Positions 16,879 to 26,044 are shown, numbered from the stretch's first letter. The stretch is DNA of 64,000 bases from Bin87 sp965208015 (GCA_965208015.1 CBDBNT010000004.1:62001-126000); one strand, 5' to 3'. Program-made: numbers and translations. The notes: generated by a model not told the origin, from the letters alone.

Positions 16879-18210
16879 ATGAAGATTGCACTGATTGCCA
16901 TGAGTGGCGTCCGCGCCTACAACCAGGAACTCACCGCGTTGGGCATGACCATGCCGGGTTTCATGGAGCGCGGTGAGGTCATCGCCTCCCTGCCCAGCCT
17001 GTCGCTGCTCACCTTGGCGGGGATGACGCCGGAATGCTTTGAAATCGAGTACCACCAGGTGCCCGACATCAGGAAGCTGGAGCGGCTGCCGGACTGCGAT
17101 CTGGCCGCCATCTCCACGTTCACCGCCCAGGTGAAGGACGCCTACGCGCTGGCCGGCCGGTACCGCGAGGCGGGTGTCAAGACGGTCATCGGCGGCCACC
17201 ACGCCACCGCGTTGCCGGGTGAGGCCCTGCGCCACTGCGACGCGGTGGTGGTCGGTGAGGCCGAACTGACTTGGCCGCGGGTGCTGGAGGACTTCCGCAA
17301 TGGCCGCATGGCCGGCATCTACCACGGCGGCGGGCAGGAGTTTGATCTTGCCGACTCGCCTCTGCCCCGGTTCGACCTGCTGAACCCCGACGACTACAAC
17401 CGGATCACGGTGCAGACCCAGCGGGGTTGCCCGTGGCGGTGCAACTTCTGCGCCAGCTCCATCATGATGACCAAGCGCTACAAGCTGAAGCCGGTGCAGA
17501 ACGTGATCCGGGAGATCCGGGCGATCAAGGAAATCTGGCCCAAGCCTTTCATCGAGTTCGCCGACGACAACTCCTTCGTCAACCGCTCCCGTTCAAAGGA
17601 ATTGCTGCGGGCCCTGGCCGACGAGGGCATCAAGTGGTTCACCGAGACCGACGTGGCCGTGGCCGACGATCCCGAACTCCTTGACCTGATGCGGCAGTCG
17701 GGTTGCGTCGAAGTCCTGATCGGCTTGGAGAGCCCCACCGCTGCCGGGCTCGATGGCCTCGAGTTGAACAACAACTGGAAGCGCAAGCGTCTCGACGGCT
17801 ACCGGGATGCCATCCGGCGCATCCAGTCCCACGGCATCGCGGTCAACGGCTGCTTCGTGCTGGGGATGGACGGCGATACGGTGGAGTGCTTCCCGGCGGT
17901 ACGCGACTTCGTCGAGGACAGTGGACTGTGCGAAGTGCAGATCACCGTCATGACCCCCTTCCCGGGCACGCCGCTGTACGCCACGCTTCACGGTGAGGGC
18001 AGGTTGCTGGAGGAAAACGCCTGGGAGAAATGCACGCTGTTCGACGTCAACTTCCAGCCCCGCCACATGTCCGTCGACGATCTGCAACACGGCCTCGTCG
18101 AGTTGGGGCAGCAGCTGTACACCACCGAGGCTAAAGCCGGTCGTCGGAACGCCTTTCGAGATCACGTCCGGGCCGGCCGCAAGACGTGCGTCAAGGAGTT
18201 GGCATCATGA
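16879..18210 (+). CDS. B12-binding-domain radical SAM protein
   Basis: A 443-residue radical SAM enzyme. Residues 1-150 form a cobalamin-binding-like Rossmann domain (DLAAISTFTAQVKDAYALAG, VIGGHHATALPGEAL). The [4Fe-4S] motif is RGCPWRCNFC with C184, C188 and C191. The barrel continues through EVLIGLESP and a C-terminal region with TPFPGTPLY. Relatives do methylations and rearrangements in natural-product, lipid or bacteriochlorophyll chemistry; the substrate here is unknown. AAGGAG precedes the ATG. The stop overlaps the start of the next gene (ATGA), so it leads an operon with membrane-protein genes. Confidence 0.92.
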   Translation: MKIALIAMSGVRAYNQELTALGMTMPGFMERGEVIASLPSLSLLTLAGMTPECFEIEYHQVPDIRKLERLPDCDLAAISTFTAQVKDAYALAGRYREAGVKTVIGGHHATALPGEALRHCDAVVVGEAELTWPRVLEDFRNGRMAGIYHGGGQEFDLADSPLPRFDLLNPDDYNRITVQTQRGCPWRCNFCASSIMMTKRYKLKPVQNVIREIRAIKEIWPKPFIEFADDNSFVNRSRSKELLRALADEGIKWFTETDVAVADDPELLDLMRQSGCVEVLIGLESPTAAGLDGLELNNNWKRKRLDGYRDAIRRIQSHGIAVNGCFVLGMDGDTVECFPAVRDFVEDSGLCEVQITVMTPFPGTPLYATLHGEGRLLEENAWEKCTLFDVNFQPRHMSVDDLQHGLVELGQQLYTTEAKAGRRNAFRDHVRAGRKTCVKELAS

Positions 18211-18617
18211 ACGATGGGCTAGCGACCGCCGGTAGCCGGACTAGGCAACTCTTCCGCCTGGGTTTCGTAGTTGCCGCGCTGTACGACTGCATCCTGGGCG
18301 TGGCCTTTTTCTTCCTCCACGGGCCGATTTTTGAAGTCCTGGAGATCGTGCCGCCGGACAACCTTTCCTACATCCACCTGACGGCAGCCTACGTTTTCGT
18401 CCAGGGCGTTGGGTACTGGTTCGTGGCTTTCAACATGACGCGCAACGTCGACCTGGTCAAGTTGGGCATTGTGTACAAGACCATCTACATCGCAATCGCG
18501 ATCTACTACGTGGCCTCCGGAGACCTGCTCAGCGTCGTCTTTGCCTGGTTCGCGGTGTGTGACGTGGCGTTCCTGCTGCTGTTCGGGGCCTTCCTGTTCA
18601 AGGCCCGGTCGAGGTGA
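18207..18617 (+). CDS. Small multi-pass membrane protein
   Basis: A 136-residue protein with four predicted membrane helices (LGFVVAALYDCILGVAFFFL, a second around YIHLTAAYVFVQGVGYWFVA, YKTIYIAIAIYYVA and VFAWFAVCDVAFLLLFGAFL). ATG 18207 overlaps the TGA of the radical SAM gene and has AAGGAG upstream, so the two are translationally coupled. I do not recognise a family with confidence; the topology recalls small DoxX/DUF4345-like proteins. The tight coupling suggests a membrane-linked role in the same pathway. Confidence 0.75.
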   Translation: MNDGLATAGSRTRQLFRLGFVVAALYDCILGVAFFFLHGPIFEVLEIVPPDNLSYIHLTAAYVFVQGVGYWFVAFNMTRNVDLVKLGIVYKTIYIAIAIYYVASGDLLSVVFAWFAVCDVAFLLLFGAFLFKARSR

Positions 18618-18623
18618 CGAAAG

Positions 18624-19151
18624 ATGTCCGTTGAAGCATTGCAATCTGTTCAGGCGAAGCTCGCCGTCGAGATGACGGCTGACTCCCGCTTCGCCGTCCG
18701 CGTCATCCGGCTTGCGGCCACCAGCGTGGTTGCCCTGGGCCTCATCTGGGGCTTCCAGTTCGCAACCCTGCAAACGCCCGCATTCGTGGGCATCTCCCTG
18801 GCGGCCGGCTGGATGCTGATGCCTGCTTTGCTGATGGTGAGCTTGCGCTGGCCGATGGTGCGCTTTGGTCTCGCGCTCCCCTCGACCCTGGTCGGCGGCG
18901 GCCTCGTCGCCATCTGCCTGACGGCCCTGCCGCCGGACTGGGGAGCCGCCAGAGTCGGCTGGTTGATGACCACCGCCGGCGTGCTCATGGGCGGTGTTTT
19001 GGGTCTCTGGTTCTGGTTCCGGCTGGCGCCGGTGCCCCGCTTCCTGGACGATCCCTTCGGCCCGGGCCGGTGGGCGCTGGTGGTGGTCCACGTAGTCCTG
19101 ATCGTGATCAGCCTGGCCCTGATCGGTTTGAGCGGGTTGGCCCAAACCTGA
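18624..19151 (+). CDS. Hypothetical membrane protein
   Basis: A 175-residue protein with about five membrane helices after a ~25-residue cytoplasmic N-terminus (for example VVALGLIWGFQFATL, GISLAAGWMLMPALLMVSL, LMTTAGVLMGGVLGLWFWF and LVVVHVVLIVISLALIGLSG). It starts 6 bp after the preceding membrane-protein gene and belongs to the same operon as the radical SAM gene. No family is recognised. A possible role is a partner or transporter for the product of that pathway, by position only. Confidence 0.72.
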   Translation: MSVEALQSVQAKLAVEMTADSRFAVRVIRLAATSVVALGLIWGFQFATLQTPAFVGISLAAGWMLMPALLMVSLRWPMVRFGLALPSTLVGGGLVAICLTALPPDWGAARVGWLMTTAGVLMGGVLGLWFWFRLAPVPRFLDDPFGPGRWALVVVHVVLIVISLALIGLSGLAQT

Positions 19152-19192
19152 CCGGGCCACCGAGCGCTGCTCCGCCCCTGGGAGATGACACG

Positions 19193-19663
19193 ATGAAACG
19201 GAAACTTTACGATCTCGTCCGCGACGCCGGTAATTTGCCGATTGTTCTACTCGGAGCGGGTTCCCTGTGGGCGCCGGTCCTGTGGCTGATCATGATGGCG
19301 CTCGAAGACGGATCGAATCTGATTGACCTGCCCAGCGAAAGATATTTTCTGGGGCAGACGTTGTACCAGTTGCTGTTGTTGTTGACCGGCGCCGCCTTTG
19401 TCAATCTCTCGTTGTGGTTGGTGCGGCGCCGGTTTCCCGGACTTGCGATCACGCTCTGGATATTCTCCGTGGGAATATCGGGCCTGCTGCTGTTCGGCGT
19501 AGGTCTCCTGATAGCGAGTTGCGAGAGCGGCGACATTTTCGGTTGTTCCGGTTTCGAAGACATGACCCCGTTCACGTTGTTTGTCTCCGGATTGATGGCA
19601 GCTTTCACCGTGCCAGGGTGGATCGCATTGGGAATCTCACGTCTGAGGGTGCCGGCAGAGTAG
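19193..19663 (+). CDS. Hypothetical membrane protein
   Basis: A 156-residue protein with four probable membrane helices (IVLLGAGSLWAPVLWLIMMA, YQLLLLLTGAAFVNLSLWLV, IFSVGISGLLLFGVGLLIA and FTLFVSGLMAAFTVPGWIAL). A short loop with two Cys (ASCESGDIFGCSG) lies between helices 3 and 4 and could form a disulphide. ATG 19193 has GGGAG 8 nt upstream. It is the last gene of the radical SAM gene group, 41 bp after the previous one. No family is recognised. Confidence 0.7.
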   Translation: MKRKLYDLVRDAGNLPIVLLGAGSLWAPVLWLIMMALEDGSNLIDLPSERYFLGQTLYQLLLLLTGAAFVNLSLWLVRRRFPGLAITLWIFSVGISGLLLFGVGLLIASCESGDIFGCSGFEDMTPFTLFVSGLMAAFTVPGWIALGISRLRVPAE

Positions 19664-19894
19664 CCGGACCCGGTCGCTGTCATGGCTCCCTGAATCCAGG
19701 GAGCCTCGGGCTCAATGAGCACTCATGCGTACCCAGTTTGTCATCCCGATAAGCATGGGACGTGGCGATCTCGTGGTCATGAGAATCACTCCCGCGGTAA
19801 CGCGATTGCCCCGCTTCGCTCGCAATGACAGTTTGACTGGAAGTGGGTGCGCGTGAGATCCGTTAGCTGAGGTTGCTGCTGCCGGGCCACTTGG
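19664..19894. repeat. Intergenic hairpin and repeat-like sequence
   Basis: GGCTCCCTG (19684-19692) and CAGGGAGCC (19697-19705) form a perfect 9-bp stem around AATC. It could end the membrane-protein operon although no T-run follows. At 19801-19829, CGCGATTGCCCCGCTTCGCT and the following GCAATGACA resemble dispersed intergenic repeats common in many genomes. Confidence 0.4.
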
Positions 19895-20731
19895 TCAGGG
19901 CACAAGCGACGCCATCAGATACGTAGGTCTGTCCGTCTCCGGGAGCATGGACGCATCGGCAACCGCGACCCCGGTTCCCATCAGCACCGACGCTATCCCC
20001 GCGTGATTGGCTCCCCTGATGTCGGTGCCCGGCGTATCTCCGATCATCACCGCGTCTCGGGTTCCGGAGCGACGGAACGCCTCTTCGAACATGGCGGGGT
20101 GGGGTTTGCCCAACCGCGTGAACACAAGGTCGGTTCGGCCGGGATACCGGAGCGCCATGGCGGCCTCGAACATCAACGCCACCGCGCCGCTGGCAAAGCC
20201 GTAGCCATCACCTTCCGGATATATCACGTCCGGGTTCGGCAGCACGAGGTAGGGCGTTTCTCCCCGGTCCATCTGCCGGAACAAGTTCGTCAGAACCGCA
20301 CCGGTGGCCTCCAGAAACGGAAAGCCCAATTGGTCCCCGATCACCAGCACGTCGAAATCGTCGTCAAATGGAACCACCCTGCCGCCGGCCGCTCGCACGT
20401 AGTCGGCGCTGTCTTCCGTTCCCAACACGACGCATCTCATACCGGTGATGCCAAGCTCTGAGAAGTGGGCAGTCAGCAGGGACCCTGCGGTTATGATCCG
20501 GCTGGCATCAATGTTCAACCCCAGTTCCCGGTACCGAGCAGCGCGGGTCTCAGGAAGCGCGGAGGCATCGTTGGTCAGGACGAAATAGGGCTTGCTGAGC
20601 GAATTCAGTCGGTCAATGGCTTCGGGAGCGCCCGGAACCGCGCCAGGCCACCGGGCCAGGACACCGTCGGAATCGAACAGGAGCGCCTCGAACTTGCCGA
20701 TCAATTCATCCAGCGTGGTCGTTTGGGTCAT
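19895..20731 (-). CDS. HAD-superfamily phosphatase, NagD-like (HAD-IIA)
   Basis: A 278-residue HAD-IIA hydrolase. Motif I is LLFDSDGVLARW with the nucleophile Asp and DxD-type acid, motif II is FVLTNDAS, the Lys motif is RLGKPHPAMFEEA and motif IV is MIGDTPGTDIRGA. The large C2 cap lies between motifs II and III. Such enzymes dephosphorylate small sugar or nucleotide phosphates; the substrate is not predictable. ATG 20731 is supported by AGGTGAAGGAA upstream. It is divergent from the aldo/keto reductase, with ~200 bp between. Confidence 0.9.
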   Translation of the reverse strand: MTQTTTLDELIGKFEALLFDSDGVLARWPGAVPGAPEAIDRLNSLSKPYFVLTNDASALPETRAARYRELGLNIDASRIITAGSLLTAHFSELGITGMRCVVLGTEDSADYVRAAGGRVVPFDDDFDVLVIGDQLGFPFLEATGAVLTNLFRQMDRGETPYLVLPNPDVIYPEGDGYGFASGAVALMFEAAMALRYPGRTDLVFTRLGKPHPAMFEEAFRRSGTRDAVMIGDTPGTDIRGANHAGIASVLMGTGVAVADASMLPETDRPTYLMASLVP

Positions 20732-20933
20732 GGTTCCTTCACCTTCGGTTAGTTTCGTGTGGACAAACCCGTCTTGCAACCCGGCAAGCGTGGGAATAGC
20801 GAGCCGTATCGTGCTCTGAGACAGGTTCGGGACTGGTCGAATTGGCGCGGTAAGTGGTACAACCGCGGGGGACAAATCCCGCGCGTCCCCCATTTTCATG
20901 TGTGCAGCAGGCACTTGGACGAGGTCAACAAAG

Positions 20934-21746
20934 ATGGAATACCGCAAACTTGGCAACCTGGACGTTTCAGTCATCGGTTTGGGCACCCTGCGAACCTTCG
21001 ACGTCACCGACGACGATGAGATCGCCGTCCGAAGGCAAATCGTGGACAACTGCCTGGACAGCGATGTGAACCTGATCGACACCGCCGCCTGGTACGGCCA
21101 CGCCGAGCAGGTCCTGGGCGAGATCACTGAGGAACGTCGGGACCGGTTCTACATCGCCACCAAGGTGCGCACCGAGGGCAAGGAGGCCGGAGAAGCCCAA
21201 ATTGCCCGTTCCTTCGAACTGCTGCAGACCGATTACATCGACCTCTTCCAGGTCCATAACATGATCGACTGGGAGACGCACCTGCCCACCCTGGAGCGAC
21301 TCAAGGCAGAAGGCAAGATCGGCATGGTGGGCGTGTCTGCGATGGTGCCTGATGCCTACCCCACCATCATGGACCTGATGCGGCAGGGTCGAGTGGACAC
21401 CGTCCAGATCCCCTATAACGTGATGAACCGGAACGTTGAAGACGAACTGCTGCCCCTAGCCGAGGAACTGGGCACCGGCGTCCTGGTGATGGAGCCCTTG
21501 CAGAAGGGCCGCTACGTCCTGGACCTGCAGCAGCAACCGGACCTCACGCCGCTGCGGGACTACGGCATCAACACCTGGGCCCAGGCGCTGTTGGCCTGGG
21601 TCATTTCGGACCGCCGCGTGAGTTCGGCCATACCCACGACCTCCCGCCCGGAGCGCATCCGGGAAAACGCCCAGGCTGCCGATGCCGCGGGGCTGCCCCA
21701 GCAGTTCCGGGACTACATCCGTTCCGAGGCGGAACGGTGTTTGTGA
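20934..21746 (+). CDS. Aldo/keto reductase
   Basis: A 270-residue NAD(P)H oxidoreductase of the aldo/keto reductase superfamily. Visible are the N-terminal EYRKLGNLDVSVIGLGT, the catalytic-region NLIDTAAWYGHAE (Asp and Tyr), the Lys in YIATKVRTEG, the His in FQVHNMIDW and the NADP-binding SSAIPTTSRPERIREN. The (beta-alpha)8 barrel is complete for a short AKR. ATG 20934 has GAGG ~10 nt upstream. It converges on the HpaB gene with a 26-bp gap. Confidence 0.92.
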   Translation: MEYRKLGNLDVSVIGLGTLRTFDVTDDDEIAVRRQIVDNCLDSDVNLIDTAAWYGHAEQVLGEITEERRDRFYIATKVRTEGKEAGEAQIARSFELLQTDYIDLFQVHNMIDWETHLPTLERLKAEGKIGMVGVSAMVPDAYPTIMDLMRQGRVDTVQIPYNVMNRNVEDELLPLAEELGTGVLVMEPLQKGRYVLDLQQQPDLTPLRDYGINTWAQALLAWVISDRRVSSAIPTTSRPERIRENAQAADAAGLPQQFRDYIRSEAERCL

Positions 21747-21772
21747 GGGGTTCAAAGACAGTTTGCACTGGC

Positions 21773-23227
21773 TCACCCGCTTTGGTCCAGGAACTCCTGC
21801 ACCCGGGCCTTGGATGGCTCCTTGTCGTAGTTGCTGTACAGCATCATCGCATTGCGAACCGGGTCGCCCCCGAAGAAACGCTCGTACAGAATTTGGCGCC
21901 CGCCGAATGCGCTGCACGCCACGTCCCAGGCCAGGTGGAACAGCCTGGCCCGGTCCCGGGCGCTGGCGGAGTCCGTGGACATGTACCGTTCGATCTCCGC
22001 GGCGATGGGCGTGTCAAAGTCCGCCTCGGCCGGCAGCGCCATCAGGCTGCTGGAACCCATCTGCTGCACGATCTCGGCCAGCCTGGGGTAGATGGTCGTG
22101 GGAAACAGGCCGCGGCTCGCATTGAACGGCTCCATAGCCGGGCACATCACGCCCCACCGGTCGACTTCGGCGTCGGCCTCGGCGGCCCGCAGCAAGGCCT
22201 TCATGGTTTCCAGGTAAACAATCACCTCGCCCATGCGCTCCTGCACCTGCGGTATCTCGGTTGACCCCAAAGTCTCAATCATCAGTGAAAGCAGGCCCAG
22301 GACGAACTCGGTCTTCACCACCCGGCGAGTGGTAACCTGGTGTCCGGTGTGGGCGAGGGCGTGGGTGCTGGCCGAGTAGTTGTTGCACAACTCCGTGTCG
22401 CCCAAAAGGAACACCCGCTCCCACGGCACCAGGACGTCGTCGAAGAACACCACCGCGTCCATCTCTTCGAACCGGGATCCCAGAGGATGGTCGAAGCGGG
22501 AACGGTCGTAGTCGAAGCTCTCCCGGCACAGGAACTTCAGGCCGGGAGTGTCGCAGGGAATTGAAAAGGAGAACGCCTGGCGCCAGGCGTCGTCTCCGAT
22601 CAGGTGAGTCCGGGTCGGGTACACCGCAATCTCATCGGATATCGGCCCCAGGGTGGCGAGAATCCGGCTGCCCCGGACCACGATGCCCGCGTCGGTCTCT
22701 TTGGTCACCGTCAGCGCGACCTGCTCGGTCAGGTTGTCCACGGTGGACGGACTGCGGCTCCGCTGCAGGTTGACCAGCGTGTGCGTGAGAGTAACGTCAT
22801 TCTCCCGGATGAACTCGTGGTAACGCAGCACGTTATTCTGGAACTCGGGACGGTTCTGGGCGAAATAGTCCGAGGCGGCGGCCCAGGCGGTGAGCGCCAC
22901 GTTCAGGAAGTCCGGCGTGCGGGCCATCATCCCGCAACTGGTCCATGCCCAACGGGCCATCATGTTGCGCCGGCGCTCCAGGTCTTCATGGGTCTTGGGT
23001 ATCATGAAAGACAGTCCGACCTGGTCTCCGGTGCTGGGGGAGGTGAAGGTCATTTCATGCCCCACCTCCGGGTCGTGTTGCAGGTCGTAGAGCGCGGCCA
23101 CCGATTGGACCCCGTTGCGAAAGTAAGGGTGGCTGGTCACGTCTCTGACCAGTTCACCCCGTATCCACACCTCCCTGGGACGGTCCCTGAGACCGGCGAT
23201 GTATTCTTTTCCTGTTCGGGCGGGCAT
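21773..23227 (-). CDS. 4-hydroxyphenylacetate 3-hydroxylase (HpaB) family oxygenase
   Basis: A 484-residue flavin-dependent monooxygenase-type protein with the acyl-CoA-dehydrogenase-like fold. Visible are the N-terminal RTGKEYIAGLRDRPREVWI, the flavin-region SFSIPCDTPGLKFLCRES and the loop DAVVFFDDVLVPWERVFLLG. Family members hydroxylate phenols with FADH2 supplied by a separate reductase; 4-hydroxybutyryl-CoA dehydratase is a sister group, but the Cys/His Fe-S ligand set is not evident. ATG 23227 has AAGGGGG upstream. It follows CoA-transferase and PrpD genes on the same strand, suggesting one catabolic operon. Confidence 0.88.
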   Translation of the reverse strand: MPARTGKEYIAGLRDRPREVWIRGELVRDVTSHPYFRNGVQSVAALYDLQHDPEVGHEMTFTSPSTGDQVGLSFMIPKTHEDLERRRNMMARWAWTSCGMMARTPDFLNVALTAWAAASDYFAQNRPEFQNNVLRYHEFIRENDVTLTHTLVNLQRSRSPSTVDNLTEQVALTVTKETDAGIVVRGSRILATLGPISDEIAVYPTRTHLIGDDAWRQAFSFSIPCDTPGLKFLCRESFDYDRSRFDHPLGSRFEEMDAVVFFDDVLVPWERVFLLGDTELCNNYSASTHALAHTGHQVTTRRVVKTEFVLGLLSLMIETLGSTEIPQVQERMGEVIVYLETMKALLRAAEADAEVDRWGVMCPAMEPFNASRGLFPTTIYPRLAEIVQQMGSSSLMALPAEADFDTPIAAEIERYMSTDSASARDRARLFHLAWDVACSAFGGRQILYERFFGGDPVRNAMMLYSNYDKEPSKARVQEFLDQSG

Positions 23228-23306
23228 CAATCCCCCTTGGCTAACGGCATGAAACGTCACATGCAAAGGCATGCGGTAAGGGGTCCGAGTGTAGCAGCGG
23301 CCCCAA

Positions 23307-24509
23307 TTAAACCGCTCCCGCTTCGCGCAGTGCCGCCACTTCCGCGCCGCTGTATCCCAGCAGCCCGGTCAGGACGGCTTCGGTATCCTGGCCCAGGGTT
23401 GGCGGCGGCGCGAAGTTGTCGGGGCTGCCGGTCTTGATGGGGTTGCCGGCGGTGCGGTAGGCGCCGGCGACCGGATGATCGATTTCCACCACCATGTCGC
23501 GCAGCTGCACCTGCGGGTCGGCCAGGGCCTCGCCGATGTTGTTGACCGGCCCGCCGGGCACGTCGTACTTGAGCAGCAGTTGCTCCCACTCGGGGCGCGG
23601 CTTGGTCATAAAGCCTGCGGCCAGCGCCTCTTCCAGCGCATCGCGGTTTTCAATGCGGGAGGGGGCGGTGGTGAAGCGCAGGTCTTCATCCATGCCCCGC
23701 AGGGCTTCGATTTCGCCGGCCATCATGCGCAGGGTCTTCATGGCGAATTCCTGGCTGGCGCAGTGGACCTGCAAGTATTTGCCGTCGGAGCATTGGTAGG
23801 CGCCCACGGGCAGGTTGGACGGATGGCTGGAGCCGATGGGCTGCGGCACCTCGCCGGACACGAGGTAGAACTGCCCCAGGTGGGCTTGCAGGGCAATCTG
23901 AACGTCCAGCAGGGAGATGTCCAGGCGGCGCCCCTCGTCGGTGACCCGCCGCCCGTACAACGCGGAGGCGATGCCGATGGCGGCCACGTAGCCGCCGACC
24001 ATGTCGCCCACCGGGAAGCCCATGAACACCGGCGGCTGGCCGGGATTGCCGGTGACGCTCATCCCGCCGCCCATGGCCTGCACGATGCCGTCGAAGCCGG
24101 GCCGCTCACGGTACGGCCCCTCCTGCCCGAAGGCCGACAGCGAGCAGGCGATGATGGATGGGTTGATTGCCTGCAACGATTCGTAGCCCAGTCCCAGGCG
24201 CTCCAGCACCGAAGGCCGGAACGCCTCCAACACCACGTCGGACACGGCCACGAGCCGGCGGCAGACTTCCCGGCCCTCCGGCGTTCGCAGGTCGATGGTT
24301 ACGCTCTGCTTGTTGCGGTTGAAGTTCAGATAATAGGCGCTCTCGCCGCCGAGGAAGTGGGGGCCGATGCGCCGCGACATATCCCCCACGCCGGGCTGCT
24401 CGATCTTGATGATCTCAGCGCCCATGTCGCCCAGCGTCCGCGCCGCCATCGGCCCGGCGATGGCCTGCGACATTTCTAGGATGCGGACACCCTGCAATGG
24501 AGGGTTCAT
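23307..24509 (-). CDS. CaiB/BaiF family III CoA-transferase
   Basis: A 400-residue CoA-transferase. It begins LQGVRILEMSQAIAGPMAAR, then GAEIIKIEQPGVGD, ending with the C-terminal small-domain residues and GLLGYSGAEVAALREAGAV. The catalytic Asp is expected near FDGIVQAMGGGMSV (family knowledge). It moves CoA between organic acids without free intermediates; formate, carnitine or dicarboxylate substrates are all possible. It lies 31 bp after the PrpD gene and 79 bp before HpaB, on the same strand. Confidence 0.92.
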   Translation of the reverse strand: MNPPLQGVRILEMSQAIAGPMAARTLGDMGAEIIKIEQPGVGDMSRRIGPHFLGGESAYYLNFNRNKQSVTIDLRTPEGREVCRRLVAVSDVVLEAFRPSVLERLGLGYESLQAINPSIIACSLSAFGQEGPYRERPGFDGIVQAMGGGMSVTGNPGQPPVFMGFPVGDMVGGYVAAIGIASALYGRRVTDEGRRLDISLLDVQIALQAHLGQFYLVSGEVPQPIGSSHPSNLPVGAYQCSDGKYLQVHCASQEFAMKTLRMMAGEIEALRGMDEDLRFTTAPSRIENRDALEEALAAGFMTKPRPEWEQLLLKYDVPGGPVNNIGEALADPQVQLRDMVVEIDHPVAGAYRTAGNPIKTGSPDNFAPPPTLGQDTEAVLTGLLGYSGAEVAALREAGAV

Positions 24510-24540
24510 ATTCTCTTGCCCATCTTCACTGCTTGCTGGC

Positions 24541-25938
24541 CTATCCCGTGGACAGGAGGGCCGCCAGCTCTCGCACGTCCTCCATGGCGTCCAGCGATTC
24601 TATGGCGGCGATGATTTGTTGCTGGCGTTCCCGGCTGATGACCGTTGCGGTAAGGACGGCGAACTTCTCTTTCATTTCGGCCCACGACAGGGCATTCTCC
24701 GGGTCGCCCTTGGGGTATCGGATGTCGCTGCGCAGGCGGCGTCCGTCGGCGGTGGCGACCTCGGCCCAGGCGCGCCACTCGCCGGGGAAGTGAGCGTCCA
24801 ACTCCGGGTCGGTCACGCACTTCACCCGCGGGAGGATGCGGCTGATCTCCGGGCGGTCGGGCACCCCGTCGGCGTATTCCTCCAGCGACGCGCGGCCGTA
24901 GGCCAGGGCCACCGCCGCGCCGAAGGGCATGGAGAACTGCATGTCCACGACCGTCCTGGGATTGGCCTTGTCCTCTTCCGGAGACGCTATGATCTCGAAA
25001 CCGCCGCTGAGCACTCCGACGGTCACTTCCTCGACGTCATCGGCCACCAGACCATGGGTGTTGCGGATGTCTATCAGGCAGTCAATGGGTCCCTGCTTGT
25101 AACGACAGCAGGCATGGGGCTTGATAGCTGTGCGGGCAATCAGATATTCGTCCCCCAGGTCTTGCAGCGCCAGCGACGTGTCGGGGTTGCCGGAATAGGC
25201 TTGCAGGAAGCCGTCGCGCCCCTCGAGGATGGTAGTGGGGCCGGTGTAGCCGGAGCGGGCCAGCAGGGCCGCCCAGGAACCGCTGTGCGACGCCCAGCCG
25301 GGATGGAGCCGCTTGGTCCAGGCCCCCTGCGCCAGGAATTCCATGCTGCCGGCGGTCTGGCTGCCCGCGATGCCCAGGGCGTGGATGAAGTCGTCGCCCT
25401 GCAGCCCCAGCAGCCGCCCGGCCACCACCGCAGCGCCGAATGCCCCGCAGGTGCCGGTGGGATGGAAGCCTCGCCCGTAGTGCTCGGCCGGCTGCAACGC
25501 GCGGCCCAGCCGCACCATAACGTCGTACCCCGCAACCACCGCGGCGATGAAGTCCTTGCCCGACACATGGGCCAGGTCGGCCATCGAAAGCGCGGTGGGA
25601 AAGGCCACCACGCCCGGATGCAACGACGCCTCATTGTTCACGTCGTCCATCTCTATGCTGTGAAAGGCGATGCCGTTGGCCATCGAAGCGTACTCCGGCA
25701 GCACCCGATGGGGCGTACCGACGACCACCGACGGCCCGGGGCGGTCCAGCCTCTGCAGCGCATCAACCACAGCGCGCGCGGAGCCGGTGGTGGAGCCGTT
25801 GAGCGTAACTGCGGCGAAGTCCAGACACAGGTACTTGGCCCAGTCGATCACCTCCGGCGACAGATCCTCGTAATCGAGCGCCTGCGCGAAGTTGCCCAGG
25901 GTGCGGGTCATGCCGGTTTCGTTGTTGTTCTGAACCAT
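24541..25938 (-). CDS. MmgE/PrpD family protein
   Basis: A 465-residue protein of the 2-methylcitrate dehydratase (PrpD) / immune-responsive gene 1 superfamily. Motifs: LDFAAVTLNGS, the active-site-region SIEMDDVNNEASLHPGVVAF, GRGFHPTGTCGAFGAA and KPHACCRYKQGPID. Family members dehydrate or isomerise tricarboxylic or similar acids. In this setting, beside a CoA-transferase and an HpaB-type enzyme, it may act on a catabolic acid instead of methylcitrate. ATG 25938 has GGAGGT 8 nt upstream. Its start region is duplicated at 26952-27067. Confidence 0.9.
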   Translation of the reverse strand: MVQNNNETGMTRTLGNFAQALDYEDLSPEVIDWAKYLCLDFAAVTLNGSTTGSARAVVDALQRLDRPGPSVVVGTPHRVLPEYASMANGIAFHSIEMDDVNNEASLHPGVVAFPTALSMADLAHVSGKDFIAAVVAGYDVMVRLGRALQPAEHYGRGFHPTGTCGAFGAAVVAGRLLGLQGDDFIHALGIAGSQTAGSMEFLAQGAWTKRLHPGWASHSGSWAALLARSGYTGPTTILEGRDGFLQAYSGNPDTSLALQDLGDEYLIARTAIKPHACCRYKQGPIDCLIDIRNTHGLVADDVEEVTVGVLSGGFEIIASPEEDKANPRTVVDMQFSMPFGAAVALAYGRASLEEYADGVPDRPEISRILPRVKCVTDPELDAHFPGEWRAWAEVATADGRRLRSDIRYPKGDPENALSWAEMKEKFAVLTATVISRERQQQIIAAIESLDAMEDVRELAALLSTG

Positions 25939-25980
25939 GGCTGAGGACCTCCATCAAGCATTACAACGACGGTTCTCAAA
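25865..25980. repeat. Direct repeat A, copy 1 (prpD start region)
   Basis: This 116-bp segment covers the first ~24 codons of the PrpD gene and its ribosome site. It recurs without indels at 26952-27067, 1,087 bp away, with only a few substitutions. Confidence 0.88.
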
Positions 25981-26044
25981 AATGCTATTCGTCGTGCCCG
26001 ACCGGTTGAAATAAGGTCACATACGCGCCAGATCCAGCAGCACG
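25978..26044. repeat. Repeat B, copy 1
   Basis: About 66 bp (ATTCGTCGTGCCCGACCGGT and the following AAATAAGG...CATAC..GCCA.ATCCAGC) resembling 28536-28601. It directly abuts repeat A. On the minus strand the better-preserved copy reads LDLAGMLPYFELVGRDEWYF, so B may derive from a coding sequence. Confidence 0.7.

Noticed and set aside
16879..18210. Radical SAM protein as part of a RiPP or Sec-related pathway
   Set aside because: No precursor peptide or partner enzyme was found nearby; only membrane proteins follow.
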